Below the pieces are notes generated by a model that saw only the letters and a program-made list of their open reading frames with translations, ran no database searches and had not been told where the DNA came from. From NCBI GenBank assembly GCA_036250225.1, contig JAPZLL010000044.1:124001-188000 (forward strand): DNA of 64,000 bases, written 5' to 3'. Below are positions 1 to 10,010 of the stretch, one piece after another. How positions within the stretch are numbered: the stretch's first letter is position 1; the number at the start of each line of letters is the position of its first letter. Made by a program: the position numbers and the translations under genes. The stretch comes from Cercophora sp. LCS_1 (Eukaryota; Ascomycota; Sordariomycetes; Sordariales; Lasiosphaeriaceae).

Positions 1-1198
1 GAGCTTGGTTGCACGGAACTGTGATGCCACCGATCTCAGGGTCGTCACGGGCCCCGGGGACTTGACTGTAATATGCGTCTGCGACCTCTGGAGAGACGAG
101 CATGAGGGTGGTGCCCGTATCGGCGATGGCCTGTGATCGAGCCGTCCTCACACGTCGCTGGTCTGTTCCGGCTGAGAAGCCAGATGTCGGGAACTGCCAG
201 AACCCATCGGTCGTGTTGACGGGGATCCAAGCCATCTCGCCTGTGAACTTGGAAGAGTCGATGCGGCCAAACTCGTAGGCCCCGACAGCGTTGGCGCGGA
301 GATCGGCAGTAAAGACAGGCTCGGCAAGGGAGGGCATGACGTTTTCGAAGAAAGTCTTTTGCTGTTGGGGTTCGACAGTGTTGAGTGTGGAGAATGACAG
401 GCCGAGCAAGCCACTGAGGGACATATCCTCAATGAACGACTGTGACACGTCTGTGGCAAGCTCGATTGCTTGACGGTCAACGGTGGCGCCACCAATGCTG
501 ACAGTGTCGAGGCCGACGTTGCCAGAAGCCCCGGAGTCATCGCCGTATTGGATGGAGAACGTTGCATCGCGGAGCGGCTCGAATGTTGGCGACCCATTGG
601 GATCGTAAAGTGAGTGGCCACGGAGGGCCGCGCGAGAGAGCTGAGGGTTGAACACCCACAAGTCGGCTGACCCGGTGTCAAAGTCCATGTAGACGGTCTG
701 TCCGCCGATACTGACAGGGGAGATATACTCGATGTCACCGGGCTCGGGTGTTGCTGACACCAGACCGACATCTGATGAGCCAAGACCACCAGAAGACCCG
801 GGTGTCAATGGCTGCCCCGTTGGGTCCGTCGATCCTGCCGTACCAAACCCGCCTCCCATGCCGGGCGGCCCTCCCATGCCTGGCCCGCCCATGCCACCTC
901 CCATGCCGCCTCCCATGCCAGGTTTCTCAACACCAACACTCGCCGCCTTGCTCTCGGCACTCTCGGCGTCAAACGCCGCAGCTCCTTGCTTCCTCATAGC
1001 ATCCAACAGCCCCTGGGGAATGGGCATGCGGTACTTGCGATAAGCCTTCAAGAGTTCCCTCGGTCCATTGCGGCCCTTGAAGTTGCCGTTTCTTGTCCGC
1101 TCAACCTTGAATGATCGTTTCTGAATGGGGGCCGGCACAGCCGTCACCCACTGAAGGAGTAAGGCCAGAAGCAACACAGCCAAAAGAGTGGACTGCAT
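1..1198 (-). CDS. Secreted aspartic protease (pepsin family A1), 3' end cut by window edge
   Basis: Endopeptidase expected to be secreted and to cleave protein substrates at acidic pH with two catalytic aspartates. One open frame runs from the ATG at 1198 to the window edge (399 codons, no intron seen). Residues 1-20 are a hydrophobic signal peptide ending in WVTA. A propeptide follows, with basic stretches such as KRSFKVERTRNGNFKGRNG. The first catalytic motif is DTGSA (Asp174) and the second DTGTT (Asp360); the 186-residue spacing suits the family. The C-terminus lies outside the window. Odd feature: the prosegment carries a Gly/Met/Pro-rich tract (about residues 91-115) of repeated GMGG units. 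Endothiapepsin- or aspergillopepsin-like is the likely subgroup; the family is certain, the subgroup is not. Confidence 0.93.
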   Translation of the reverse strand, partial: MQSTLLAVLLLALLLQWVTAVPAPIQKRSFKVERTRNGNFKGRNGPRELLKAYRKYRMPIPQGLLDAMRKQGAAAFDAESAESKAASVGVEKPGMGGGMGGGMGGPGMGGPPGMGGGFGTAGSTDPTGQPLTPGSSGGLGSSDVGLVSATPEPGDIEYISPVSIGGQTVYMDFDTGSADLWVFNPQLSRAALRGHSLYDPNGSPTFEPLRDATFSIQYGDDSGASGNVGLDTVSIGGATVDRQAIELATDVSQSFIEDMSLSGLLGLSFSTLNTVEPQQQKTFFENVMPSLAEPVFTADLRANAVGAYEFGRIDSSKFTGEMAWIPVNTTDGFWQFPTSGFSAGTDQRRVRTARSQAIADTGTTLMLVSPEVADAYYSQVPGARDDPEIGGITVPCNQA

Positions 1199-2926
1199 TG
1201 CGGTGGGCTGAAGAAAAATGCCACGCCAGGTGGTGTGTAACGTGTGATTGAAAGAAGGATAATGGAAAATAAAGCGATGGATGAACCACCCTTTGGCCCA
1301 CAGGTAAGAAAGAGAGAAAGATCAACGACCAAAGGATGGATGCATGTGCGTCGTTGGGGCGGGATGACAAAGTTTGAGAGTCCGAGAAAGGAACGTGAAC
1401 AAACCGTTGGGCGAACGACAAGAAATAGTCGGCTCCATGGTCATCTCCAAAGGTGCCATGGATCAAGCCATGGTTGCCATGGCCGAGACCCCGAGTGTCC
1501 CTCGATGGAGGCCTCGAGTCGAGCCTGGGGCCAAGGGGCTTTGGTGAGAGCTGCGCGCCAGAGCGCAATGTTCCCCCCATTCCATTCGATGTCGAGAGTG
1601 GAGAGTGAGATGTGAGAGCTCCAATGGTGCGACACTCCGGGTGAACTTGAGCTTCCACATGGTCGGGATGGGGTGGCGTTGAGACAAGCTTTTGACCGAA
1701 CAAGCCCCCGGTGAGAGGGCGTGGCCAGCATGCAAACAGCTTGATCCTTCTCAGGGGTGTACTCAGTATTTGGCGCCAAGACTTGAAACTGTTAACCGTT
1801 ACGGGGGCCTGCAAGAGCTTGACATGAAAGCCAATGGCGACGAAAGGCGGGCGCACGGCAGCTGCTCGCTGAAAGGTTCGGCGGCATTGAGGATGCTGCA
1901 AGAGGCCTGGAAAGCAAAAGCTGGCGAGTGGCTAACCACTTGACTAGCCAACGCGAATGAGAATCGTGATGCACCGAAACTGTGGCCACCTGGGCGTCGA
2001 CATGAGTCTTGGAGGCGACATGCTTGTCGTCAACGATGGGGACTTGCCGCGCCTTCCGAGATTTATGAAGCAAAAGGGTTCGCGTGCTTGGATTAGCTGG
2101 GTTGTTGCGTCTTGAAGAGCGCTGACAAAGCAGCATATGCGCTAAACAGTTTGACGGGAAACGGATCAAAGCCAGGACCTGACGTGTCGCGCCAGGGAAG
2201 ACAATCCCGAGGGGAGAAAGAAGATCAGGCCCGAACTCAATTCAGGAAAAACTAAGATGCGACTCAAGCCCTTCAAAATGGGAGACCCACGATCAATTCT
2301 CGCGGCGAAATGGGCAGGTGCAAACCGAACGCCCATGGATCCGGTGATGCGCTCAGAGAGGAACCCCGCATCTTCATCACAACTCCCAGCCCCACGTGAC
2401 CAGAAGAGGCCCGCTTTCCGTTTCTCTGAGGGACGGCACTCCCCCCGCCTTTCCGTCTCGCCCTTCCTGGCTCGAATCGCCAGGCTCCCAAGACTGCGCG
2501 ATCCACCACCCACCGAGCCCCAGCAACCCGTATCACAAAACGGTGACTTGCTGGATTCCAACCCCAAACCATTTGCGCGACAGGCCCCGACTCGCCGCAA
2601 GTGGGCTGATGGGCGAGCGGCAATTGGCTTTGGCGCCCTCAGCCAGAATCTAGGCCCGGTCGCATCCCAACGCTGCCGCTGCTGCGACCGACAAGCCAGC
2701 GGCTGGAAGCAGTTGCGAGAGGCGTCGCCGCGGCCCACCCACCCCCTCCGTTTCCTTCTCAGCCTCGGGCCGACCCAGAACCTACCGACAAGCATCCGAT
2801 CCTCGATATCATCGATTGTCCAACTCCGACGCCCCACGATCCACCTTCCACGTTCTGACCGCTGCTGTCGTTGTCTCGGGCGGCCGCCACCTCCCATTGC
2901 GGGCAAAGACCCCACCTCGGCCGGTC
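1199..2926. other. Intergenic region between protease and SANT-like gene
   Basis: The two flanking genes diverge, so this 1.7 kb should hold both promoters. Long open frames cross it on both strands (for example 266 codons at 1101-1901 minus and 306 codons from 2257 plus), but they lack domains, overlap each other, and the latter reads into the next gene out of frame. I see no RNA gene or clear repeat. Confidence 0.5.
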
Positions 2927-4216
2927 ATGGCGGACGACGACTACTCGGCCGCTGGCGGCGCCAACCTCTCGCACACTCCGGGCAAGCATCGCGGCCCACG
3001 CTTCAGCTGGACGTCGCAATACGAGGCCACCTTTTTCCGCTCCCTCTGCGAGTCTGTCCGCCTCAACCAGCGCGAAGGAAGTACCTTCAAGCAAGAGGCT
3101 TGGGATCGTGCTATCCAGGCTCTTGCGAACCAGCACAATGCCTTCGCGAACAAGGGCCACCTGATCAACAAGAGTGATAATGCGCGCAAGAAGTTCCGCC
3201 TTTGGAGAGGGTTGAGGGAGGATCCAGAGTTTATCTACGACCCCAGCACTCGGATGGTGACGGCGAGCGAAGAAGCGTGGAAGCGACACATCGAGGTAAG
3301 TCGGGGACTACCCATTGCTATCGCTGCTGCGGTCATGCTAACGCGATGTCTTCTCTAGAAGGAGCCCCTGTCCCGGTCGTTCAAAGGCCGTCCGATTGAA
3401 CACGAGGAGTACTACGAAATCCTCTTCCCCGATGTTGTTGGGTCTGGTGGTGCCCCGAAGCGTCTGACCAAGAACCGAAGGAGGGATGGGGATATCTCCG
3501 GCGGCTTGGATGGTCAAGATGCTCCAGGAGCCGGCATGATGGGCCTGATGCCCGAGCCCCCTTACGGGAGTGCGCCACAAACCCAGATCCCGACACCCGT
3601 CATACCCCCAAAACCGGCCAACATCCAGCACCCTCCCCACCCACATGCCCGGCCACCGCCGACGATACCTACACGGTCTTCAATTGGGTCTTCTTCCGCT
3701 TTGACGCCTCCGGAAGACACGCAACACACGCGCAAGAGGTTCCAGCCGGCGGAGAACATCAATAACAATGTGGCCCACCCGGAGAAGCGTAGAAGAGCGA
3801 CACAGGCGAGTGCCACAGCCGCCGCCGCCGCTGCTGCTGCTGCCCCCCCTACGTTTCTCGATCTCACACAAACTGGTGTTGGTGCCACCCCTGTCCCCGC
3901 CGTCAACGTGGCGAGCGTGGCAAACATGGGACCAGCACCAGCAGCTCCCGCTGCACTGAGTCTCCCATCCCGGGACCTGGTACCAGTACTGATCGAGGCA
4001 ATTCAGACAGCTAAGATGAAGCCAAGTTGGTCTGAGCAAGCGGTTGACCTCTTCTTCCGGGACTTCCACACCGAGGACATGGACCTTCAGCTGAAAATTG
4101 CTGAGAAGGTCTTGACCGACGAGAACAAGGCTATGGTGTTCACCAAGATGCCCAAGCACCTCCGAGACCACTGGGTACGGCGCTTGAGGGAGATGCACAA
4201 CCAGCGGATGACCTAG
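2927..4216 (+). CDS. Myb/SANT-like domain nuclear protein
   Basis: Probable DNA- or chromatin-binding protein of 408 residues. Exons are 2927-3295 and 3359-4216; the intron (3296-3358) has a GTAAG donor, a GCTAAC branch and a CTAG acceptor and keeps the frame. The ATG sits in the good context GGTCATGG; an open frame upstream has only a TTG. Residues about 24-110 form an aromatic-rich helical domain (RFSWTSQYEATFF, AWDRAI, ARKKFRLWRGL) like fungal Myb/SANT-like domains. After the intron come a Pro-rich linker, a basic KRRR motif (possible nuclear signal), an Ala run at about 3820-3846, and a C-terminal helical part with WSEQAVDLFFRDF that may bind a partner. Target genes are unknown. Assignment rests on the domain pattern only. 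Confidence 0.8.
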
Positions 4217-5352
4217 CCGGCATCCCGCCGGGCGGCGTGAGAGAGGGCAAGGATGACGCCAGTTATTCGCCAGTTGATATCGAAGGGAGTCCCCTCGTCA
4301 AAGATGAAGACGTCAAAGACGAAGACAACAACGATTTTGCACGGGTGGCTACGGGTCTTGGATACTAAACTGGCAACCAAGGACTGCATTTTGGTATGGG
4401 GATCGGGGGTGCTTGTTCGAACTTGATGCGGACCTGATGTTGGATGTGTTTAGGATTGTTATGATGTGATGTCGGGGCGCTGGACGTTTGGGGATTGGAC
4501 ACCCTGGATGGAGCGGCTGGAGTATGGTGGCTTGTGTCGGATTGGATGGGGGAAGGAAGGACGCCGTCGTTGATGCTTCCGTCATTGGTTCGGGAGGGGA
4601 TTGGATGGCTTCTCGCCATGGAGTTTCTATGGGATGGATACCTCTTGTACCGCTTGTGTGGGTCTGTATTTATATGCGTGATCAGCAGTTTTGGCATGGT
4701 TTACGATGGGTTTCCCCGGGAATTTCGGGTACCGGGGTAGCGTTTGATGATATCCAATATTTATTATTTCTTCTCTCGTCAACATCCACCAACCCGAGCC
4801 CCATGTCGGGTCCGGGACCAAAGCCACCCAAGATAAACAGTCTCTGCGAAACAAGACAGCGTGCAGATCCAATGACAGATAAGAAGCAGGGATCAAACAT
4901 GCAAAATGCATCCCATTCGCTAAAAATCCACGACAAGCGAGAATGATTGCGCATATTACGAGCACGTTAATCTGCAGCTGCATCGTCTTGATATAGATCT
5001 TGCATTGATTGCTACGTAAGGCAGTTGGCTGATACCTAGCTTCCATCGAAGAGCACATGACACAGCAAAGCAACAAACCTCCCCCCGCCAGCTTCTCCCT
5101 CACCCCCCTGGTTTGACAGACCCTTCCCCGACATGGATCGGGTGGGGTCCGGTCAGGACATTCTCGGGGAAATGCAGTCGAAGAAGGTGATTTCAAAGTC
5201 GAACTTGAGAAGAAGAAGAAGAAGAAGAAGCGATGCAAGTGGCTTGATCTGCAACGAGTTGTTAGTGGGTGTCACAGGATGGGAGACGGGCTTGGGAATG
5301 TGTTGGGATGGATCAGAATGAAGAGGGAGGAACGCACCAGAGATCGAGCAGT
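4217..5352. other. 3' flanks of convergent genes
   Basis: Untranslated flanks of the SANT-like gene and the minus-strand metallothionein. It contains a trinucleotide (AAG)n run at 5209-5230. Frames here are short or repeat-derived; no RNA gene was seen. Confidence 0.5.
5209..5230. repeat. (AAG)n microsatellite
   Basis: About seven AAG units in a row. It lies just past the putative intron acceptor downstream of the metallothionein stop, so on the minus strand it would encode a Phe, Ser or Leu run if that splice were used. Confidence 0.85.
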
Positions 5353-5421
5353 TTACTTGTTGTGGGTGCTGCAGCCAGCGCACGAGCACGAAGAACCGCA
5401 CGAGCAGGAGTCGCCGCACAT
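5353..5421 (-). CDS. Small Cys-rich fungal metallothionein
   Basis: Predicted cytosolic copper or zinc-binding peptide of 22 residues. Six cysteines (positions 2, 6, 8, 12, 14, 17) are arranged C-x3-C-x-C-x3-C-x-C-x2-C, with Gly and Ser between them and no aromatic residues. This matches the style of the 25-26 residue copper metallothioneins of Neurospora and relatives, which have seven Cys. The ATG at 5421 follows an A-rich leader, with a TATA-like element about 145 bp upstream. Odd feature: the last Lys and stop codon form AAGTAAAC, a possible splice donor, and a good branch site (CACTAAC) and GCAG acceptor follow about 100 bp on. Splicing would remove the stop and extend the protein. I prefer the short form. 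Confidence 0.72.
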   Translation of the reverse strand: MCGDSCSCGSSCSCAGCSTHNK

Positions 5422-5560
5422 GTTGGATGGTTGGTTTGTTTGGTGGTCGGGGAGTATTCGACGAAGGATTTGTTGTTGTTCTGAGTAGCTGTTGCTTGAT
5501 CGCGAGCTTACGGGGAGAAGGAAGAGGCGGAGCAGCGAGAGGGGGAAAGAGAGAGGGGAG

Positions 5561-5576
5561 ATATTTATTTCTAGAA
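5561..5576 (-). promoter_or_regulatory. TATA-like box and TTCTAGAA element upstream of metallothionein
   Basis: On the minus strand an AAATAAATAT stretch is abutted by the palindrome TTCTAGAA, about 145 bp before the ATG. TTCnnGAA is the half-pair of a heat-shock element. That it responds to heat or metal is inference. Confidence 0.4.
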
Positions 5577-7232
5577 CAACCGAACGAACGACACCACGCT
5601 TTCCATCAGAACCCCTCCTTTCTGGTGAGATGTGCTTGTCTTGGAGCCAGTTCACGTTCCCCCACCACGAACCACGAACGCGACCAATGGCCTAGTTGTC
5701 TGGGTTCTGCCTAGGCGGATTGCGCGCATTTTGCGGTTTGGTGTGGGTGGTGTGGACCGCTGCCGCCCCAATCGGGCAGGCGTTGCAGGGCCGACTGGTG
5801 TGTGGGAAACCATGGCGATTTGTTGCTCGCCGTGGAGCGTCGGCGGCTGTCGGTGATAGGTTGGTGGCTCCACTCTTGTTCTGTCGGGCCAAGGAGGGAA
5901 AGGGGAGTCGAGGCCAGTTGAATCGCCAAGACGTGGGAAAAGACGGCTCGTCCATGGCCGCGGTGGCGTTGCATGGAGTGGACACATCCACCCCTCTTTG
6001 CGCCCCGTCTTACAAGTCCCGATAGCGGGCGGGACTTAACAGCGGGGGGCGGGGGTTAGGTAATGGGTTTGCGGTGTTTGTGCGTTTTGGGATGGTGGTG
6101 GTGGTCGTGGTGCTTCGCTTGCTCCCAGCTGGCTTTTGCTGGACTGATTGGAGCCGGGCTGAATTGAACCGATTGACCCGGTTCGTGGAGTTTCAGTGTC
6201 ATTTGGGTGCCGGCAGGGCCGACGTGGGTGGTATTCGGGACAGCTGTCAGATTGGCGAGGAGAGATTCTCCTCGGGGTGTGTCATGATAAGAGAACACGG
6301 AGACGGGGAAGGCACGATGCGGCCTGTGTCTGACCAGTGAAAAGTCAACAATTGTTGAGCTTGGTCAGCGTGTTGCTGAAGCTGGATCGTGATCTGCCTG
6401 GAAAAAGCAATGTGTCCATCCTTGTCGTACGTAATTGCGTTGATGCTCGTTCGATGGTTGTCTTCTTGGGTTGCCTCGAATCATCTGATGACCAGGTTAT
6501 GCAGGCCGAGAGCGCGGGAAGCCTATAGGAAGGAGTGTTGACAATCAAGTTGTGCTCCGAGAAAACGTGGCATATCGTGAGGATCTGATAATCGAAAGCC
6601 CGAGACTCGGTCAAACATCACTCGAAGTTTTGTTTCTCGAAGGGGTTCCAGCGAGAGAAGAGAACATATCCATCATCATGAACTGTGCTGTGGGGTACGG
6701 CGGTCTTTGCGACAGTTCCCATCGAGGGAAGCACTCTGTATAGGCCGCCTTCAGATCACACCCTCCAATTGGTAAGCCCGCGGGTCGTCCAAGTTGCCGA
6801 TCATTGTCTCCATGACAACATCCCATCTTGAGCCGCGGAGACTGAAAGTACCAAGACCGTATTAGTCACGGGTTGTTCTCGGGAGTTTTGGTTACGGCAT
6901 CAACCGTCTAGTCGGCGACTGCCGAGACGATCCAAGAACCTAGGCAGCTCCAGACTCGTCAACTCCCGTCCCAGAACCCGCAACCCCAGAAACCAAGAAA
7001 TCCGTTCAAAGACACGCCAGCCTTAATCGTACAAGCGTCTCCCACATGATGCACCAACACCGCCTCAATCGGGCGAACCCCTCCCGTCATCCCAAAATCC
7101 TTCCGACGCTACACCCGCCCGCGTGAGACGCTGCCACGTTGTAACTTGCGGGGTTTTCCGACTTCCAATAAGGCCAGTTTTCAATGACCTCCAGGATGGG
7201 ATGACGTCTGTGCTGAGCGGCAAGGTCGCTTA
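5577..7232. other. Intergenic region, no gene recognised
   Basis: Only short overlapping frames without domains on either strand. A CCTAGG palindrome occurs near 6943. No RNA gene or mobile element is evident. Confidence 0.45.
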
Positions 7233-8326
7233 TCAGATATTCCCAAGAATGCCGGGATGGATCTGTTCCAGCTTTGCTGCCAACTCGCGCCAGAGCTGTT
7301 GTTGCTTTTCCCTCCCCTCCTCGCTCAGGACCCAGTCGGATGGTCTGCATGGCTCGTGTTAGACAGCAATCACAAAGGGCCCAAAGGATGATACTCACTC
7401 CGCAATGATTCCATCGTTCATGTACTTGCCGTGTGTCGCCTCGTCTCCCTGGGCAGGCAGCACAAGCGTCCTGGCTCCCTCCTCGGTCGTTCGAGCGAAT
7501 GCTGCCGAAATAATCTTCAAGTAAATTTGGAAGAGAGGTCCGCCATGGCGCATGATATCGGTTCGGACAAAGCCAGGGTTGGTCACCGACACAATCACCC
7601 TGCCGGGCTTGGTCGAGTTTGTCACCTCCTTGGCGAACTCGCGGGCGGTCAACAGCTGGATGAGCTTCGAAACATAGTACCTGTCAACCTGTCAACTCCG
7701 CCCGACGCCACACGACAGATCTCCACGTACCGGTCTCTCATACGAGCTTTGGTCTTGTCATTCAGATGATCAAGAATATTATCATTCTTCCTTTCTGGGA
7801 ATGACGTCATCCAATGCGTGAAAGAGCCGACCAAGGTCACAACAGACGGTTTGCCTGTTGCTATCGACGTCTCTCGCAGCTTTGGAAGAAGCAGCATTGT
7901 CAGCAGCATATGGCTAACCACGTTGACCGTGATGTGAGCTTCGTTGTCCTCGGCAATCTCAAAGTCGAAGAAGAAGATGCCCGCATTGCCAACAAGGACA
8001 TCCAGTCGGGGCAGTGCGGATGCTCGCTGGGCAAAGGCCTCGACGGATTGGTAGCTGGCTAGGTCAAGCTGCCAGACCTCGGCGACACCGTCGCGCTTTG
8101 TCGAAGTTGCGATGTCTTTGGCGGCTTGCTCGCCTTTGGCTGTCGAGCGGACGGCGAGGATGACCTTGGCGGCGTCGAGACGGACAAAGTGGCGGGCTGC
8201 TTCCATGCCCATACCAGTGTTGGAACCGGTGACGATGATGGTCTGACCCGTGAACTGGTGAGTCGGGTACTCGGGCTTGATACACAGCTGCCCGCCGACG
8301 TACTCTTTGGCGAATCGGGAGTTCAT
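7233..8326 (-). CDS. Short-chain dehydrogenase/reductase (SDR)
   Basis: NAD(P)-dependent oxidoreductase of 329 residues acting on an unknown alcohol or carbonyl substrate. Exons (minus) are 8326-7731, 7680-7399 and 7344-7233. Introns of 50 and 54 bp have GTACGT and GTGAGT donors and CAG acceptors and keep the frame. The Rossmann nucleotide motif TGSNTGMG is at residues 33-40, NAG at 114-116, and the catalytic Tyr/Lys pair YYVSK (Tyr200, Lys204) is assembled across the first splice junction, which supports the model. The C-terminal WVLSEEGREKQ tail resembles the retinol-dehydrogenase/WWOX-like SDRs common in fungi. It stands alone, so context gives no pathway. A TATA-like element lies about 100 bp upstream. 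Confidence 0.92.
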
Positions 8327-8424
8327 CGTGGTGGTTCAGGGTTCGGGTTGATGGTCAAGAAGTGCTGTCCGAATTGCCGAATCATGGCAGCAAATCTCGT
8401 CGAGAAACCTTCCCCCCCCCCCAT

Positions 8425-8432
8425 CTTTATAT
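8425..8432 (-). promoter_or_regulatory. TATA-like box of the SDR gene
   Basis: ATATAAAG on the minus strand, about 100 bp before the SDR start codon, beside a C-run on the plus strand (about 8412-8422). Confidence 0.4.
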
Positions 8433-9688
8433 GTGTTATATTCCTATGACTCCTCGAAGGAATCGGCGTGATGCTTTGACGCGGCTCCGTGCAAATGTCG
8501 CGTTGGCCTGGACTTTGCGGGGGTTTGACGGGTGAGCCATGGTCGGCGGAGAGAAGTCTTCCCGACGGCCTACCAAGTGGGGGCCAAAAAGCTTGGGACA
8601 ATCCAGCCGTTTGCTGACTTTCGCGCTGTTCAAAAACCCCGTCCCGCCAATTTCCCGGCAATGGAAGCCACTGGTTGCGTCGATGGGCACCTCTGCCCGC
8701 CTGGGGGAATTTACGATGAATACGAAGCCATCGACTGTAACTTGCCACGTGTCGTCTTTCCGCCTGCTGCCTTCGTCCGCTTCCCTCCGCCGCCGCCCGC
8801 TTTGACCGACCCCTCCCTCCGCCGCCACGGTTCGCCTTCCAGGACGATGTCTTGATCAACCGTTTGCACGATTTTTAGGAAGACACACAGGGCAGCGGAC
8901 GGCTGAAAAGAGGTGGGAATACTAGTGCAGCGCTGAGAGCGGGGAACGCAGGGAGGGCCTGTTTCAATTGGGTCGCGAATCGGAGGCACCCCAGCGTTGC
9001 AGATCGGGCTGACAGGCTGGCGCGCGGGCCGAGCTAGGACGCAAGAGAAATCCAAGATGGTAGAGCCTTCTCGTGCTAGAGTGGCCGAGGTCGTGAGCCT
9101 CCGGTCGCGCCGTCGCTTGACAGCAAGCTCCCAAGACTCGGGTGTTCGTGGAGATTATTGGCGTTTTGGCAAACACTTGGCCTGCCTGTTTCGCGGCAGG
9201 GAAGCGGATCCTTAGCAGCCGAGCAAGCGCTTGCTTCCACAGTCAGGATGTTTGTTCTTCACTCAGGGCGCTCCTGCGGCGAAGATCCAAGTTGGATCGC
9301 TTGGCACACTGGAAGGCTTGCTTGCGTCGGGAGTGCCCCCACAACCTTATTTTCTGCGAGGACTTTATATTTTGCATCAATGTTGCTCACTATTTTTGAC
9401 AATCACAGCCTCTCGAAAAATGTCTGCACGCCAAATGCCTAGACTCTACACTCTATAAATAAACGCCTCCCGATGATCTCATATCGAAACAAAGGAGGGT
9501 CCCAAAAAAAACTACCGCATGTCCAAGTCGGATGCAGGGAGCTGCTTTGTCTGGCGGACCCCAGCCCGGCTCTTCATTGTTTCCCGTAAGAACACGCTCC
9601 TCACAACTTTTGGGATCCAATATCCATATTTGCCATGTCCAATGGGCTGCCAGCAGCAGTGGATGCACGTATATCGCGTGTGTGTCGT
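8433..9688. other. Intergenic region, no gene recognised
   Basis: Overlapping short frames without domains (such as 8323-8859 minus, which overlaps the SDR promoter). Nothing structured was seen. Confidence 0.45.
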
Positions 9689-9895
9689 CTAATACCTCCC
9701 GAAAAACCTGAGGATCCAGGGTTTGGACCGGTTCGTCCTCCTCCAGTACAGATCAGCGTCCTTGATGATGACGTCGAGCTCCTTGTCGGTGTAGTTCTTG
9801 GTCATGAGCGGCTGGATGCTGTTGCTAATCCGGTTGAGACGCTCTGCATCGAAGCCGTTGCAGGCGCTTTGTGGTGGTTGCTTCCTCGGTGGCAT
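9689..9895 (-). CDS. Small hypothetical protein (68 residues)
   Basis: I do not recognise the family. The frame is a complete single exon from the ATG at 9895 to a TAG. The protein begins MPPRKQPPQ, then has a helical, charged middle with LNRISNSIQPLMTKNYTDKELDVIIKDADLYW, and ends with RSKPWILRFFGRY. The balanced composition and the TATA box at 10002-10010 (about 110 bp upstream) argue that it is real, unlike the skewed shadow frames nearby. No signal peptide or membrane segment is seen. Confidence 0.6.
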   Translation of the reverse strand: MPPRKQPPQSACNGFDAERLNRISNSIQPLMTKNYTDKELDVIIKDADLYWRRTNRSKPWILRFFGRY

Positions 9896-10001
9896 CGTGC
9901 GTAGGTTTGCAGCGCTCTGTGAGATGTATCGAATCGCCTGGGTGTGTTCGGGTGCCTGAAGTTAGCTGGTCCGAAGTGATCTAGTCAAGGTGGGCCGTTG
10001 G

Positions 10002-10010
10002 TTTATATAT
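10002..10010 (-). promoter_or_regulatory. TATA box of the 68-residue gene
   Basis: ATATATAAA on the minus strand, 107-115 bp upstream of the ATG at 9895. Confidence 0.5.

Noticed and set aside
1101..1901. 266-codon minus frame upstream of the protease
   Set aside because: No domain, overlaps the protease signal-peptide region in another frame, skewed His/Ser/Pro composition.
2257..3177. 306-codon plus frame across the SANT-like gene's 5' end
   Set aside because: It overlaps the real coding frame out of phase and has no domain; it is rich in Arg/Pro like a shadow frame.
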